From: Vibrio tetraodonis | GTDB taxonomy: Bacteria > Pseudomonadota > Gammaproteobacteria > Enterobacterales > Vibrionaceae | Length of the DNA: 64,000 nt | Direction of reading: 5' to 3' | Assembly: GCF_003350295.1 (NCBI RefSeq) | Contig: NZ_QLYY01000023.1 | Location: 39,144 to 103,143 of the forward strand | In this document: positions 9,637 through 18,009 of the stretch, piece by piece | Layout of the letters: each line of letters opens with the position of its first letter | How positions within the stretch are numbered: the stretch's first letter is position 1 | Program-made: the position numbers and the translations under genes | Notes under the pieces: model-generated | What the model saw: the letters and a program-made list of their open reading frames with translations, nothing else | Databases searched by the model: none | What the model was told of the DNA's origin: nothing

Positions 9637-9831
9637 AATTTCTCCTTTAGTCATACATTATGTTGGGGCTAAGGGATGCTGCCAGATAGCGAAGAGTTAA
9701 ATTTCAGGTGAATGTAATCAAGGCAAAACATTGACTGTAATTTTGCATTGATGATAGGTTTCTAACGTTGTGAATACATTAATGATTTTTAATTGACAGA
9801 GCGGTTATAGTTAAACTTGGTAGGGGAAAAT

Positions 9832-10305
9832 ATGAAGTTTTACAAAGCCGATGAATATCAGATCTCTTGCGAAGTTCTGTATCGTGAGTATGAGCTTAAG
9901 ATAGCGGCTTTGCTTCCAGATGCGGCCATTGAACATATTGGTTCTTCTTCTATTCCCAATGCAATATCTAAGGGTGATTTAGATATACTTGTCGGTGTCA
10001 ATGCTAGTGAACTAGAGAAAGCAGTGAAACGACTTACTACGCTTGGCTTTAAAGAGAAACTCGATACATTAAGAACGCCGCAGTTATGTATGATGGAGTC
10101 TAGATCTGGTGAAGATGTAGCCTTCCAAGTTGTAGCGAATGGTCCAGAATTTAATTTCTTTGTAAAGTTTAGAGATAAGCTTCTTGAAGACCCTAACTTA
10201 GTTCAAGAGTACAATGAGCTAAAACTGTCGTGCAAGGGTTGGCCTGCAGATGACTATCGTAGAAAAAAATCAGTTTTTATAGAGCGAGTGTTAGGGCATA
10301 CATAA
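9832..10305 (+). CDS. GrpB/UPF0157 family nucleotidyltransferase-like protein
   Basis: A 157-residue protein with the GrpB signature IEHIGSSSIPNAISKGDLDILV. The GSSS plus DxD pattern is of the nucleotidyltransferase fold, and it continues with LRTPQLCMMES and FRDKLLEDPNLVQEYNELK. I chose the ATG at 9832 because TAGGGGAAAAT precedes it; the in-frame TTG at 9817 lacks a site. Its target is unknown; distant relatives act in coenzyme A synthesis or as nucleotidyltransferases. It is a single gene with no clear operon partner. Confidence 0.75.
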   Translation: MKFYKADEYQISCEVLYREYELKIAALLPDAAIEHIGSSSIPNAISKGDLDILVGVNASELEKAVKRLTTLGFKEKLDTLRTPQLCMMESRSGEDVAFQVVANGPEFNFFVKFRDKLLEDPNLVQEYNELKLSCKGWPADDYRRKKSVFIERVLGHT

Positions 10306-10411
10306 CCCATTTCCCGAAAGAGTTCATTTTTAAGTTGTAATAATAATTCAAATTGAAATACCATGCATTTTTATTTTAAGTATCTGATTAATAATGATAA
10401 AAAGGTGTTTT

Positions 10412-11614
10412 ATGCAAAATGAGTTATCCCATATTTCAAGCTTGGTTGGATCTGATGCGGGAGTGAAGTATAGCAAAAGTGAACAGCGGCCCGAATGTGG
10501 TGAGTATTTTGATTTCCATCATATTGAATTTTGGGTCAGTAATGCTTTTCAGGCCAAGATGTTTTATGAAACGCATTTAGGATTTAAAACGATTGCCTAT
10601 GCCGGATTAGAAACGGGTGAGAAAAACTTTACTGCTTACGTTTTGAGAGGGGATCAAGCCTGTATTGTGGTTAAGTCACCACTGCACCCAAATGATGAAA
10701 TTATAGCGCCTTTTGTTAAAGAGCATGGTGATGCGGTTCGTGATGTTGCTTTTTGTGTAGAAGACGTACAAAAAACGTTTGAGCATGCTAAAGCGAATGG
10801 CGCTCAAGTTATCTTGTCGCCTACATACAGTGAAGATGAGCATGGTCAGGTACTCATCGCTAGTGTGCTCGCCTATGGAAACACAGTGCATTCCTTTATA
10901 CAGAGTGAACAATATCGCGGCTTGTTTCTTCCTGGCTTTCATCCAATAGAGCCAAATTTAGTCAATACTTTTGCTGAAAGCTTGCCTCCGGTACCTATGG
11001 GCCGAATCGATCACGTAGTAGCGAATCAACCTCAGGGAAAAATGAATGAGGTGGTTGATTTTTATATAAACTCGTTATGCTTTAGACGCTTTTGGTCGGT
11101 TGATGACAAGTTATTGCAAACAGGCACATCTGGGCTCAATTCAATTGTTGTCAGTGACTTTGATGAGCGAATCAAAATACCAGTCAATCAGCCGTCGACG
11201 CGCTTTGATGGGCGATCACAAACACAAGAGTTTGTTGACTTTCATGGTTGTGGTGGTATTCAGCATATCGCGATTTGTGTGGAGAACTTAGAGCAAACTG
11301 TTCATTCTCTAAAAGCGCGAGGGTGTTACGTCTTACCTGTTCCTAGTGCTTATTATGATGAACTCCAATCCGCTATTTGTGAGAACGATTTAGATTTGGG
11401 TATCAGTATTGAAACCATGAGAGCATTAGACATTGTCGTAGACTATGACGACAGAGGCTTTATCTTGCAGATATTTACTCGGCCAGTAGAAAGTAGACCA
11501 ACCCTTTTTTTTGAGTTTATGCAACGCAATAATCACGATGGCTTTGGCGCTGGTAACTTTAAATCCTTATTTAGCGCAATTGAAGCGCAGCAGAAACTAA
11601 GAGGGACTTTGTGA
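10412..11614 (+). CDS. hpd: 4-hydroxyphenylpyruvate dioxygenase, eukaryote-like type
   Basis: About 400 residues with two vicinal-oxygen-chelate halves. Expected iron ligands are all present: His in FHHIEFWV or RIDHVV, His in GGIQHIAICVENL, and Glu in the C-terminal FFEFMQR. The substrate-loop sequences ARGCYVLPVPSAYYDEL and the C-terminal GFGAGNFKSLFSAIE are hallmarks of the animal/fungal-like branch. It converts 4-hydroxyphenylpyruvate to homogentisate in tyrosine breakdown; the related hydroxymandelate synthase is less likely. AAAAGGTG before the ATG at 10412 favours this start over 10394. No homogentisate pathway gene is adjacent. A bidirectional terminator follows. Confidence 0.8.
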   Translation: MQNELSHISSLVGSDAGVKYSKSEQRPECGEYFDFHHIEFWVSNAFQAKMFYETHLGFKTIAYAGLETGEKNFTAYVLRGDQACIVVKSPLHPNDEIIAPFVKEHGDAVRDVAFCVEDVQKTFEHAKANGAQVILSPTYSEDEHGQVLIASVLAYGNTVHSFIQSEQYRGLFLPGFHPIEPNLVNTFAESLPPVPMGRIDHVVANQPQGKMNEVVDFYINSLCFRRFWSVDDKLLQTGTSGLNSIVVSDFDERIKIPVNQPSTRFDGRSQTQEFVDFHGCGGIQHIAICVENLEQTVHSLKARGCYVLPVPSAYYDELQSAICENDLDLGISIETMRALDIVVDYDDRGFILQIFTRPVESRPTLFFEFMQRNNHDGFGAGNFKSLFSAIEAQQKLRGTL

Positions 11615-11657
11615 GTTAAATTTAGAAAATCACAATCCATAATATCCAGAGATAATT

Positions 11658-11689
11658 AAGGCTGCCTATTTGCTTAAAAGCAGCCTTTT
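11658..11689. terminator. rho-independent bidirectional terminator
   Basis: AAGGCTGC (11658-11665) pairs with GCAGCCTT (11680-11687), followed by TT on plus and flanked by an AT-rich tract on the minus side. It separates the converging hpd and Hsp70 genes. Confidence 0.75.
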
Positions 11690-11704
11690 GTTCACCCAAA
11701 AAAC

Positions 11705-14512
11705 TTAGCGAGAGATTAGTGATAGGCCCGCGGGGAGTGCATCACCAAAGGCTCGTTTCGATTCGGTGTGCGAAAGCGTTTTAACTTCAGCGACTAACTC
11801 AACCCAAGCCTTGGGTACTTTACTTTGTTTAAGTTTGGTAAGAACTTGCTGGCGAAAATCATCAGAGATATCAAATAATCGATCGCCTGTTTTACGGCAT
11901 ATCATCACGGCAGCAAAGCCGATCATGGACTCTTTTTGCCAGTTTTGTTCCAGTAACTTGGGCAGCCATTGTTCTGCTTGTTCTCGGGGGATGACGCTAT
12001 GTTGGCTTCCATACAGAGGGGTGCGAGCGGCTAAACGACCCAATGCCCACCAATGAGGCTGTTCAAACTGATTATGGTTAATAGCTTTAGTTAAAAACCA
12101 GCTGGATAACAGCACTTTATCTTCTACATCCAAATGCTCTAGGGAAGCAGCGAGTCGAACCATAGATTCATACCCCATATCATGGGCTGCTTTCGCGGAC
12201 TGTGGGTTTTTCATGGCTCCCGGGTGTAGATATTTGGCGATATCGGCAAGTAAAGTTTCTTGCTGTTCTTGATTAAGGCCGCCAGCTATTCGGCGCCAAA
12301 ACACCCACCAATCTGTCCAGCCCTGATGGTTTTTAAATTGGATACTTTGTTGATATAAGCCCCAGACCTGCTCTAATCGCCAAGCGTCTATCGCGTCACC
12401 AAATCCTGGTCGCAGGGAAAAACCAGCTAAGCGCAGCCAGTTCTTTTCGTGGGCTTCAGAGCGGCGGCGACGTTTTCGTCCTTGGGCAAAAGCATCAAAC
12501 AGTTGACGCAACGTAGCAAAGTCCCAATCGTCACGTTTACCTAGTTTTTTCTCAAGATCTTTTGCTAGTGTTTTGATTTCTTTTGAATCAGCGCTTTTTT
12601 TGTTGCCGCTGTATAGACGAGTGATGAGCTCTTTAGACTTAACAAGGCGTGGTGGAAGTGTTACTTGTTCTGACTCGTCAGATTGTTGATTGCGGACTTC
12701 AAATTCCAATTCCCACCGCTTGTTGTCATCATCGATGTTCACACACTCTATTTTTAACGTGCCAACTTCGGTCAATTGGCAGGCTAATTGCACTTCAACT
12801 CGCTCCTTTTGATTGGCTTGAAGCTCTGCGCCTTCACCTTCTAACGTCAAGATGTAAGGGGGAAGGGGAGCGAAGATATCAGGATCCACATCCACCATTA
12901 TGCCATTCTGGATAGCAACGTTTTGAGTCAGGGTGTCATGGGTTGAAGTAAGCAGATTAAACCGCACTGGCTCTCCTAATGTGAGAGCAAAACGCCGGCC
13001 AGTTAAGCGTATCTCATGGCCTTCTTCCGTTCCTTTAGCGAGCAGACACAGTGCTTTACCCATGTTGTTCTTTTCTTGCATATGCAGAAAATAAGAGCGC
13101 GCCGAACCACCACCAATTTTGAGCTGAGCGCCCCGCCTAGCTTTGCCATAGGCCACGGCTCCGAGCGCGACAGACCAGTCAGGGTGAGGATTATCAAGCA
13201 GTGTTATAGGAGAGCCGCGCCAATGCTCAAGTAAATTTGTAATGCGTTTTGTGACGAGCTCGCTGTTAAAAACACCGCCGTTAAGGAGCAGGCCTACGGG
13301 GATGGCGGGTTCAGGATTTTCTGGTTTGCCAAGAGCGGTGGATGATACTTGCTGGTGTTGGTGGAGAAATTCAGCTAAATGTTTACTGACCGCTGGATCG
13401 GCTACATAAGGTAAACCAAATTCGACCATAGCGCTGCGACGCTTACTTGGCATTTCTGAAAAATCAGATAAAGGGAAAAATCCGTCTAGTGCAATCTGGT
13501 GTACTTCTCGTCTACTAAGGCTAATACTTTTCGTGCCACCAAGTAGCTTTGAGCCACTACCAAGCATGGTGATTTTTACTTCTTCAGGCGCTTCAAGGGA
13601 CAATAATGCTTCTTTAGCTTGTCGAGTTTGTTGAATCAGTTTAGTGAGGCTCGCAGCATTGAGTTTTTTGCTTTGATTAAAACGGCCTTCCGCAAGATGA
13701 GCTAAGGCTAAATCGAGATTGTCACCGCCAAGCATTAAGTGTTCACCCACACCGATTCTATCCAGAGAGAGTTTGTCTTGCTCATGCTTTGCTGCGATTA
13801 AGCTCAAGTCTGTGGTGCCTCCTCCGACATCGCAGACCAAAATGAGCGGCAACTGCTTGAGTTCATCTGCGGCAGTTTGTTGGTGACGAGCATACCAGTC
13901 ATAGCATACCGCTTGTGGCTCCTCGAGCAGTACAATCTTGTTTAAGCCAGCTAGAGATGCCGCTTCTAGGGTAAGTTTACGCGCTGTTTCATCAAATGAT
14001 GCAGGCACAGTCACCACAACGTCTTGATCTTCGAGCTTGTTGCTTGGATGACGATAGTTCCATGCTTGTCTGATGTGATTGAGGTAACTGGCGCTAGCAA
14101 TAACAGGTGAGACTTTAGTGACATCATTGGCACTAGCCCAGGGAAGAATGTCTGAGTTACGGTCAACACTTTGGTGAGATAGCCAGCTTTTGGCACTCGA
14201 TACTTGACGCCCCTCAACTTTGGCGCCTAGCTCTCTTGCCCACTCTCCAATGATGACATTATCTGTATCACCAGAAATTGGTTCTGAGTCCCATGGCAGG
14301 GTAAGATCTAGGGGCGACATTTGCTCTTTGGCTGCATGATAGCGAAAAGAGGGCAATAAAGGTCTGCGAACTACTTCGCCTGGACCTATGAGTTGGTCAA
14401 TCTCAAAAAGAGAGATGCTTGATTGCTCTAGATTGTCTGTGATTTCACAAAAAGCGACAACTGTATTTGTGGTGCCTAAATCTATACCGACGAGAAAGCG
14501 AGGAGATGCCAT
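11705..14512 (-). CDS. large Hsp70-family ATPase with C-terminal extension
   Basis: About 935 residues. The Hsp70 nucleotide-binding domain is clear: VGIDLGTTNTVVAF (phosphate 1), VVVTVPASFDETARKLT, LLEEPQAVCYDW, LILVCDVGGGTTDLSL (phosphate 2) and LLNGGVFNSELV (adenosine motif). The beta-sandwich region is degenerate. About 350 residues follow that are not DnaK-like (REQAEQWLPKLLEQNWQ and neighbours). I start at 14512 (MASPRFLVGID), aligning with Hsp70 N-termini; the 11-residue upstream leader is unlikely. It sits downstream of a shorter Hsp70 and DUF2760, forming a chaperone module. No DnaJ or GrpE partner is adjacent. Confidence 0.85.
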   Translation of the reverse strand: MASPRFLVGIDLGTTNTVVAFCEITDNLEQSSISLFEIDQLIGPGEVVRRPLLPSFRYHAAKEQMSPLDLTLPWDSEPISGDTDNVIIGEWARELGAKVEGRQVSSAKSWLSHQSVDRNSDILPWASANDVTKVSPVIASASYLNHIRQAWNYRHPSNKLEDQDVVVTVPASFDETARKLTLEAASLAGLNKIVLLEEPQAVCYDWYARHQQTAADELKQLPLILVCDVGGGTTDLSLIAAKHEQDKLSLDRIGVGEHLMLGGDNLDLALAHLAEGRFNQSKKLNAASLTKLIQQTRQAKEALLSLEAPEEVKITMLGSGSKLLGGTKSISLSRREVHQIALDGFFPLSDFSEMPSKRRSAMVEFGLPYVADPAVSKHLAEFLHQHQQVSSTALGKPENPEPAIPVGLLLNGGVFNSELVTKRITNLLEHWRGSPITLLDNPHPDWSVALGAVAYGKARRGAQLKIGGGSARSYFLHMQEKNNMGKALCLLAKGTEEGHEIRLTGRRFALTLGEPVRFNLLTSTHDTLTQNVAIQNGIMVDVDPDIFAPLPPYILTLEGEGAELQANQKERVEVQLACQLTEVGTLKIECVNIDDDNKRWELEFEVRNQQSDESEQVTLPPRLVKSKELITRLYSGNKKSADSKEIKTLAKDLEKKLGKRDDWDFATLRQLFDAFAQGRKRRRRSEAHEKNWLRLAGFSLRPGFGDAIDAWRLEQVWGLYQQSIQFKNHQGWTDWWVFWRRIAGGLNQEQQETLLADIAKYLHPGAMKNPQSAKAAHDMGYESMVRLAASLEHLDVEDKVLLSSWFLTKAINHNQFEQPHWWALGRLAARTPLYGSQHSVIPREQAEQWLPKLLEQNWQKESMIGFAAVMICRKTGDRLFDISDDFRQQVLTKLKQSKVPKAWVELVAEVKTLSHTESKRAFGDALPAGLSLISR

Positions 14513-14538
14513 AAAAAACCTTGAAGATGAGAGAAGCA

Positions 14539-14560
14539 ACGGCACCGTTTAAGGTGCCGT
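14539..14560 (-). terminator. intercistronic hairpin between the two Hsp70 genes
   Basis: ACGGCACC (14539-14546) and GGTGCCGT (14553-14560) form a perfect 8-bp stem with a 6-base loop, just after the stop of the 641-residue Hsp70 gene. There is no T-run. It could attenuate or stabilise the upstream part of the transcript. Confidence 0.45.
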
Positions 14561-14567
14561 TAAATTA

Positions 14568-16493
14568 TTATGCAAGTTCGTTATGAGATGAGTCGTTGTT
14601 TGCTTCGTCGCGAACGTCAAACTCAACGTGCCATTTTTGATCATTGTCGGCGGCAATCGCTTCTAGATACAAGGTACCAAGCTCTGTCACCCGAGAAGCT
14701 AAAGTTACTGGGACAACTTCACCTTCACTACGACCATCGGTAATAGGTAAGGTAACCTGAATTTCTGGCAGCTCTTCCAACTCATCAGGTCCCCAATGGT
14801 CAAGGTGTGCACCGGCTAGATCGTCACGGCGAACATTTGAACCAAAGAACTGAAAATTCACTGGTTGACCGATAACCAAGCCAAATTCTTGGCTTGGTAT
14901 ATCGACTGATGAGCCTTCTTCCATACCAAATGGTGCTACACACAAAGCTTCTAGTGGCGGAGTCATTCCAGGAATAGCAGGCATTGCGCTTTCAATACCC
15001 ACATAGTAGCTAGATGCAATACCACCGCGAATACGAACACCTTGACCACGACGCACCGCGCCATAATAGGATGCGCCGCTAGCAACTGCGAGATCCAAGT
15101 CAACGCCAGTCAGGCGCTGCGCTTTTTCCGAGTTTGAATCAATCAACCACTCATTAATCGTTTCTTCTAATCGAGAAGCGAGCAGCTGTGACTTTAACAC
15201 GCCGCCGTTAAATAGAATCGCGGTGGGCTTAATAAAATCAGTAGTAACCGTATCAGATCCGTCCATCCCCGGCATTGAAGCGAATGGGTTGTAATCGACC
15301 TGCTCGCTCTCATTCCCCAGCGCGTTAGCTTGTTTGGATAAGAAAGCAGCGATATGGCGAGTAATACCCGCATCCTGAGCGTAAGGCAGACCCATTTGGG
15401 TTAAGGCGCCGCGACTACGTTGTACTGGATGTTCTGTGACTGACACTTTTGGGAAGAAACCATCCACTAGGGTTTGTTGGACTTCTTCTTGGGTCAGCTC
15501 AGTTTTTAGAGTGGCACCGAGCAGCTTGGAGCCGCGACTCGGCACCACGATTGGCACAGCTTCAAGAGAAGCGTCATTGAGTAACGCTTCTTTTGCGTCC
15601 CGACATGCGTGAGTTATTGCTTGAACTTGCCATGGCTGAAGCTCTTTTCCGTCTTGCGCCAGTTTCATTTTTAGTCGATAGGCGAGCGCTAAATCCATGT
15701 TGTCGCCGCCAAGCAAAATATGCTCGCCAACTGCGATTCGGTTTAGGGTAAGGTTGCCTTCTTCTTCCGTGACTTCAACCAATGAAAGATCAGTGGTGCC
15801 ACCGCCGATATCTACCACAAGAACAACGTCACCGACGGATACTTGATCGCGCCACTGCTCACTACTGTTATCTATCCAGTTATACAAAGCCGCTTGCGGC
15901 TCTTCTAGCAAAGTTAGGTGCGCTAAACCTATATTTCTTGCCGCTTCTGCGGTTAAATCGCGCGCTGCTGGGTCAAAAGAGGCAGGGACCGTGATGGTCA
16001 CATCTTGTTCTTCTAGTGGATGGTTTGGATGCGAATGATTCCATGCTTCTTTTAAGTGTTCTAAGTAGAGCTCAGTTGCGCGAAGAGGCGAGACTTTCTC
16101 TACTTCTTCTGGGCTACCTGTCGGAAGAAAGGCATCACGGCGATTAACTCCGCCATGGCAAAGCCACGACTTAGCGCTAGCAACCAGACGGATAGGCGTT
16201 TTAGCTCCCAAATTACGAGCTATCGCACCCACTAGTGCTTTGGGCTCCGACGACCAAGGTAATACGCGCGAAGCTGGGTTCATTTCATGTTCATGAGGTT
16301 GATAGAGAAACGAACCTAACTGGCTTTTATTTTCAACCGTCCCCGGTGCAGTTAACTGAGCGATTGGCATGACCTCGACGCTTGCGCTTTCGTCAGCAGT
16401 ATCAAGGTAAGACAAAACGCAGTGCGTTGTACCCAAGTCAATACCTACACTGTATTTAGGTGTCTGGGCAGAGTTCGTGTTATGATTGTCCAT
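14568..16493 (-). CDS. Hsp70-family chaperone-like ATPase, shorter paralogue
   Basis: A 641-residue protein with a canonical Hsp70 ATPase: SVGIDLGTTHCVLSYL, VTITVPASFDPAARDLTAEAA, LLEEPQAALYNW, VLVVDIGGGTTDLSLVE and ILFNGGVLKSQLL. The C-terminus has a short beta-domain-like part (VPVTLASRVTELGTLYLEAIA) but no long helical lid, so it differs from DnaK and HscA. Its stop-start junction with the DUF2760 gene overlaps at 16493. It is probably cytoplasmic and works with the 935-residue paralogue downstream; substrates are unknown. Confidence 0.85.
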   Translation of the reverse strand: MDNHNTNSAQTPKYSVGIDLGTTHCVLSYLDTADESASVEVMPIAQLTAPGTVENKSQLGSFLYQPHEHEMNPASRVLPWSSEPKALVGAIARNLGAKTPIRLVASAKSWLCHGGVNRRDAFLPTGSPEEVEKVSPLRATELYLEHLKEAWNHSHPNHPLEEQDVTITVPASFDPAARDLTAEAARNIGLAHLTLLEEPQAALYNWIDNSSEQWRDQVSVGDVVLVVDIGGGTTDLSLVEVTEEEGNLTLNRIAVGEHILLGGDNMDLALAYRLKMKLAQDGKELQPWQVQAITHACRDAKEALLNDASLEAVPIVVPSRGSKLLGATLKTELTQEEVQQTLVDGFFPKVSVTEHPVQRSRGALTQMGLPYAQDAGITRHIAAFLSKQANALGNESEQVDYNPFASMPGMDGSDTVTTDFIKPTAILFNGGVLKSQLLASRLEETINEWLIDSNSEKAQRLTGVDLDLAVASGASYYGAVRRGQGVRIRGGIASSYYVGIESAMPAIPGMTPPLEALCVAPFGMEEGSSVDIPSQEFGLVIGQPVNFQFFGSNVRRDDLAGAHLDHWGPDELEELPEIQVTLPITDGRSEGEVVPVTLASRVTELGTLYLEAIAADNDQKWHVEFDVRDEANNDSSHNELA

Positions 16494-17125
16494 TACAGCT
16501 CTACCTCAGCGGGAGTAATAATTGAAGCGTCATAGTTTTCAGCTAATTTGGGTAGCTTCATAGAGCTGGCTCTCCAGCCTTTATGGATTAAGGTGCCATT
16601 AAATGGTGCATTGCCAGTGACGTTACCTGTGAGGCGAACTTGCTGTGAGTTAAAGCCTTCTTCAACAGTAATGAGCGTTTCTTCATCTTCATTGCGAATA
16701 GGTTCGAGAGTAATGTACTCACTCAGCACTTTTTGTCCGCCAGTGTGAATGACTCTTGCTGCGGCACCAACCTCTTCATCAGAGAATGAAGTGAGATCTT
16801 CTTTTAGGAAATCAATCAGACGAGCTTCTTGCTGCATGATGGACAGCAGCTGCATTGCGGAGTCAGTAGACGCGGTTGCTAGCTTAGACTCTACTTCGAC
16901 CACTTTCTCTACGACCTTTTCTACTTCAATCACTTTTTCAACTTCGACGATTTTCTCAACGGGTTTTTCGACTTCAACAATTTTTTCAATCGGCTTCTCT
17001 ACTACTTTTTCGACGATTGTAGATTTGCGTGATACTGCAATAAGAAGTAAAAGAATGCTTGAAACGGTGAGGCCTGCATGCAGCATATCAAACGTTTGAG
17101 GGATCATTTGTAAATCGAACGTCAT
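16493..17125 (-). CDS. DUF2760 protein with N-terminal membrane segment and Val-Glu-Lys repeat
   Basis: A 210-residue protein. It has one hydrophobic segment at about 15-30 (AGLTVSSILLLLIAV). Then comes a charged repeat built of VEKVVEKPIEKIVEVEKP-like units, likely an extended coil. The DUF2760 domain runs from about VESKLATAST to the end, including LTSFSDEEVGAAARVIH and GTLIHKGWRASSMKLPKL. It is the first gene of the Hsp70 module, overlapping the next start. It plausibly tethers the Hsp70-like proteins to the membrane (inference from linkage). Confidence 0.75.
   Translation of the reverse strand: MTFDLQMIPQTFDMLHAGLTVSSILLLLIAVSRKSTIVEKVVEKPIEKIVEVEKPVEKIVEVEKVIEVEKVVEKVVEVESKLATASTDSAMQLLSIMQQEARLIDFLKEDLTSFSDEEVGAAARVIHTGGQKVLSEYITLEPIRNEDEETLITVEEGFNSQQVRLTGNVTGNAPFNGTLIHKGWRASSMKLPKLAENYDASIITPAEVEL
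16885..17015. repeat. degenerate short tandem repeats inside the DUF2760 gene
   Basis: Imperfect repeats of roughly 18-24 bases encode alternating Val-Glu-Lys residues (TTTTTCGACTTCAACAAT-like units on plus). They are in frame, so copy changes would alter coil length without breaking the gene. Confidence 0.6.
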
Positions 17126-17432
17126 GAGATTTCTCTTAATTTAAGGGATAAATAGCGGTCACAGCTGACCACCATTGTCGTTATTATTCGGTTAAATTGG
17201 GGCAAATATTACCACATTCAACCAGCTAGGCCCTTATAAAAGAAAGCGTGCGGATTTGATTGGTTTATTTTTAGTCATTTTATGGTCTCAGTTAGCTTAT
17301 TTATGACGCACCTGAAGGCTGTAGAGACAGAATTGACGTCGTTTTGATCAATTGAGTCGTACCCGGTCGAGTTTTACGCTTAACTAATATAGAATTTGTC
17401 GTTTTGTTGGAAAACTAAAGTTTGGGCGATTA
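17126..17432. other. divergent intergenic region, promoters not resolved
   Basis: A 307-base AT-rich gap between the divergent DUF2760 module and the exonuclease gene. It must hold promoters for both. I see no strong -35/-10 pair, riboswitch or RNA gene. Confidence 0.4.
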
Positions 17433-17963
17433 ATGAACCATAACCGTATTGTTTGTTTCGATTTGGAAATGTGTTGCTGGAATGAAAATGGTGTCGGAAC
17501 AACAGGTGAAATCATAGAAGTAGGATTAGCAGAAATCGATCTTACCAAAGGTGAGATAGTCAAGCGTGCTCAGTACTATGTAAAGCCCGAACAGGATGAA
17601 ATCTCGTTATTTTGCGCAGAGTTAACAGGCATTACGCCTCGTAAAATAGAAAAGCAAGGTCGTCCACTGGCTGACGTTTTGAAGTCAATGATAAAAAATT
17701 TCGGCGGCGCCAATAAAATCTATGCTTCTTGGGGGCGAGATGACCTGATATTAGCCAAAGAATGCCAAGCGAAGGAGATTGATATGCCTTTTCGCGAATG
17801 TATTAACTTGGCGACATTATACCGGGTGCAGCACCGTTTTAAAGACAAGCGTACAGGCCATAGGGCGGCTCAGGAAGCACAAAACATTGAATGGGAAGGC
17901 CGACAACATTCTGGTTATGTCGATGCTTACAACCTCGCTAAGTTGGCGTTGACTATGCTCTGA
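17433..17963 (+). CDS. DEDD-family 3'-5' exonuclease (KapD/ERI-like)
   Basis: A 176-residue protein. Exo I is CFDLEMCCW, giving D-x-E. GTTGEIIEVGLAEID follows, then Exo II with the Asp in SWGRDDLILAKECQ and Exo III with HSGYVDAYNLAKLAL supplying the final Asp. This is the RNase T/epsilon superfamily; the closest known style is KapD/ERI1 (FDLExTCW). It likely trims RNA or DNA in the cytoplasm. It is monocistronic, with a terminator 10 bases downstream. Confidence 0.75.
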   Translation: MNHNRIVCFDLEMCCWNENGVGTTGEIIEVGLAEIDLTKGEIVKRAQYYVKPEQDEISLFCAELTGITPRKIEKQGRPLADVLKSMIKNFGGANKIYASWGRDDLILAKECQAKEIDMPFRECINLATLYRVQHRFKDKRTGHRAAQEAQNIEWEGRQHSGYVDAYNLAKLALTML

Positions 17964-17971
17964 ATTGATAA

Positions 17972-17999
17972 TGGGTGTCGTTGTCTAACGTCACCCTTT
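17972..17999 (+). terminator. rho-independent terminator of the exonuclease gene
   Basis: GGGTG pairs with CACCC and CGTT with AACG around a GTCT loop, with one internal mismatch, followed by TTTT. Confidence 0.7.
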
Positions 18000-18009
18000 T
18001 AGTTTGAAC

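Noticed and set aside
16749..17099. 116-codon plus ORF rich in Ser/Thr/Phe opposite DUF2760
   Set aside because: It is the antisense of the Val-Glu-Lys repeat and has no start signal.
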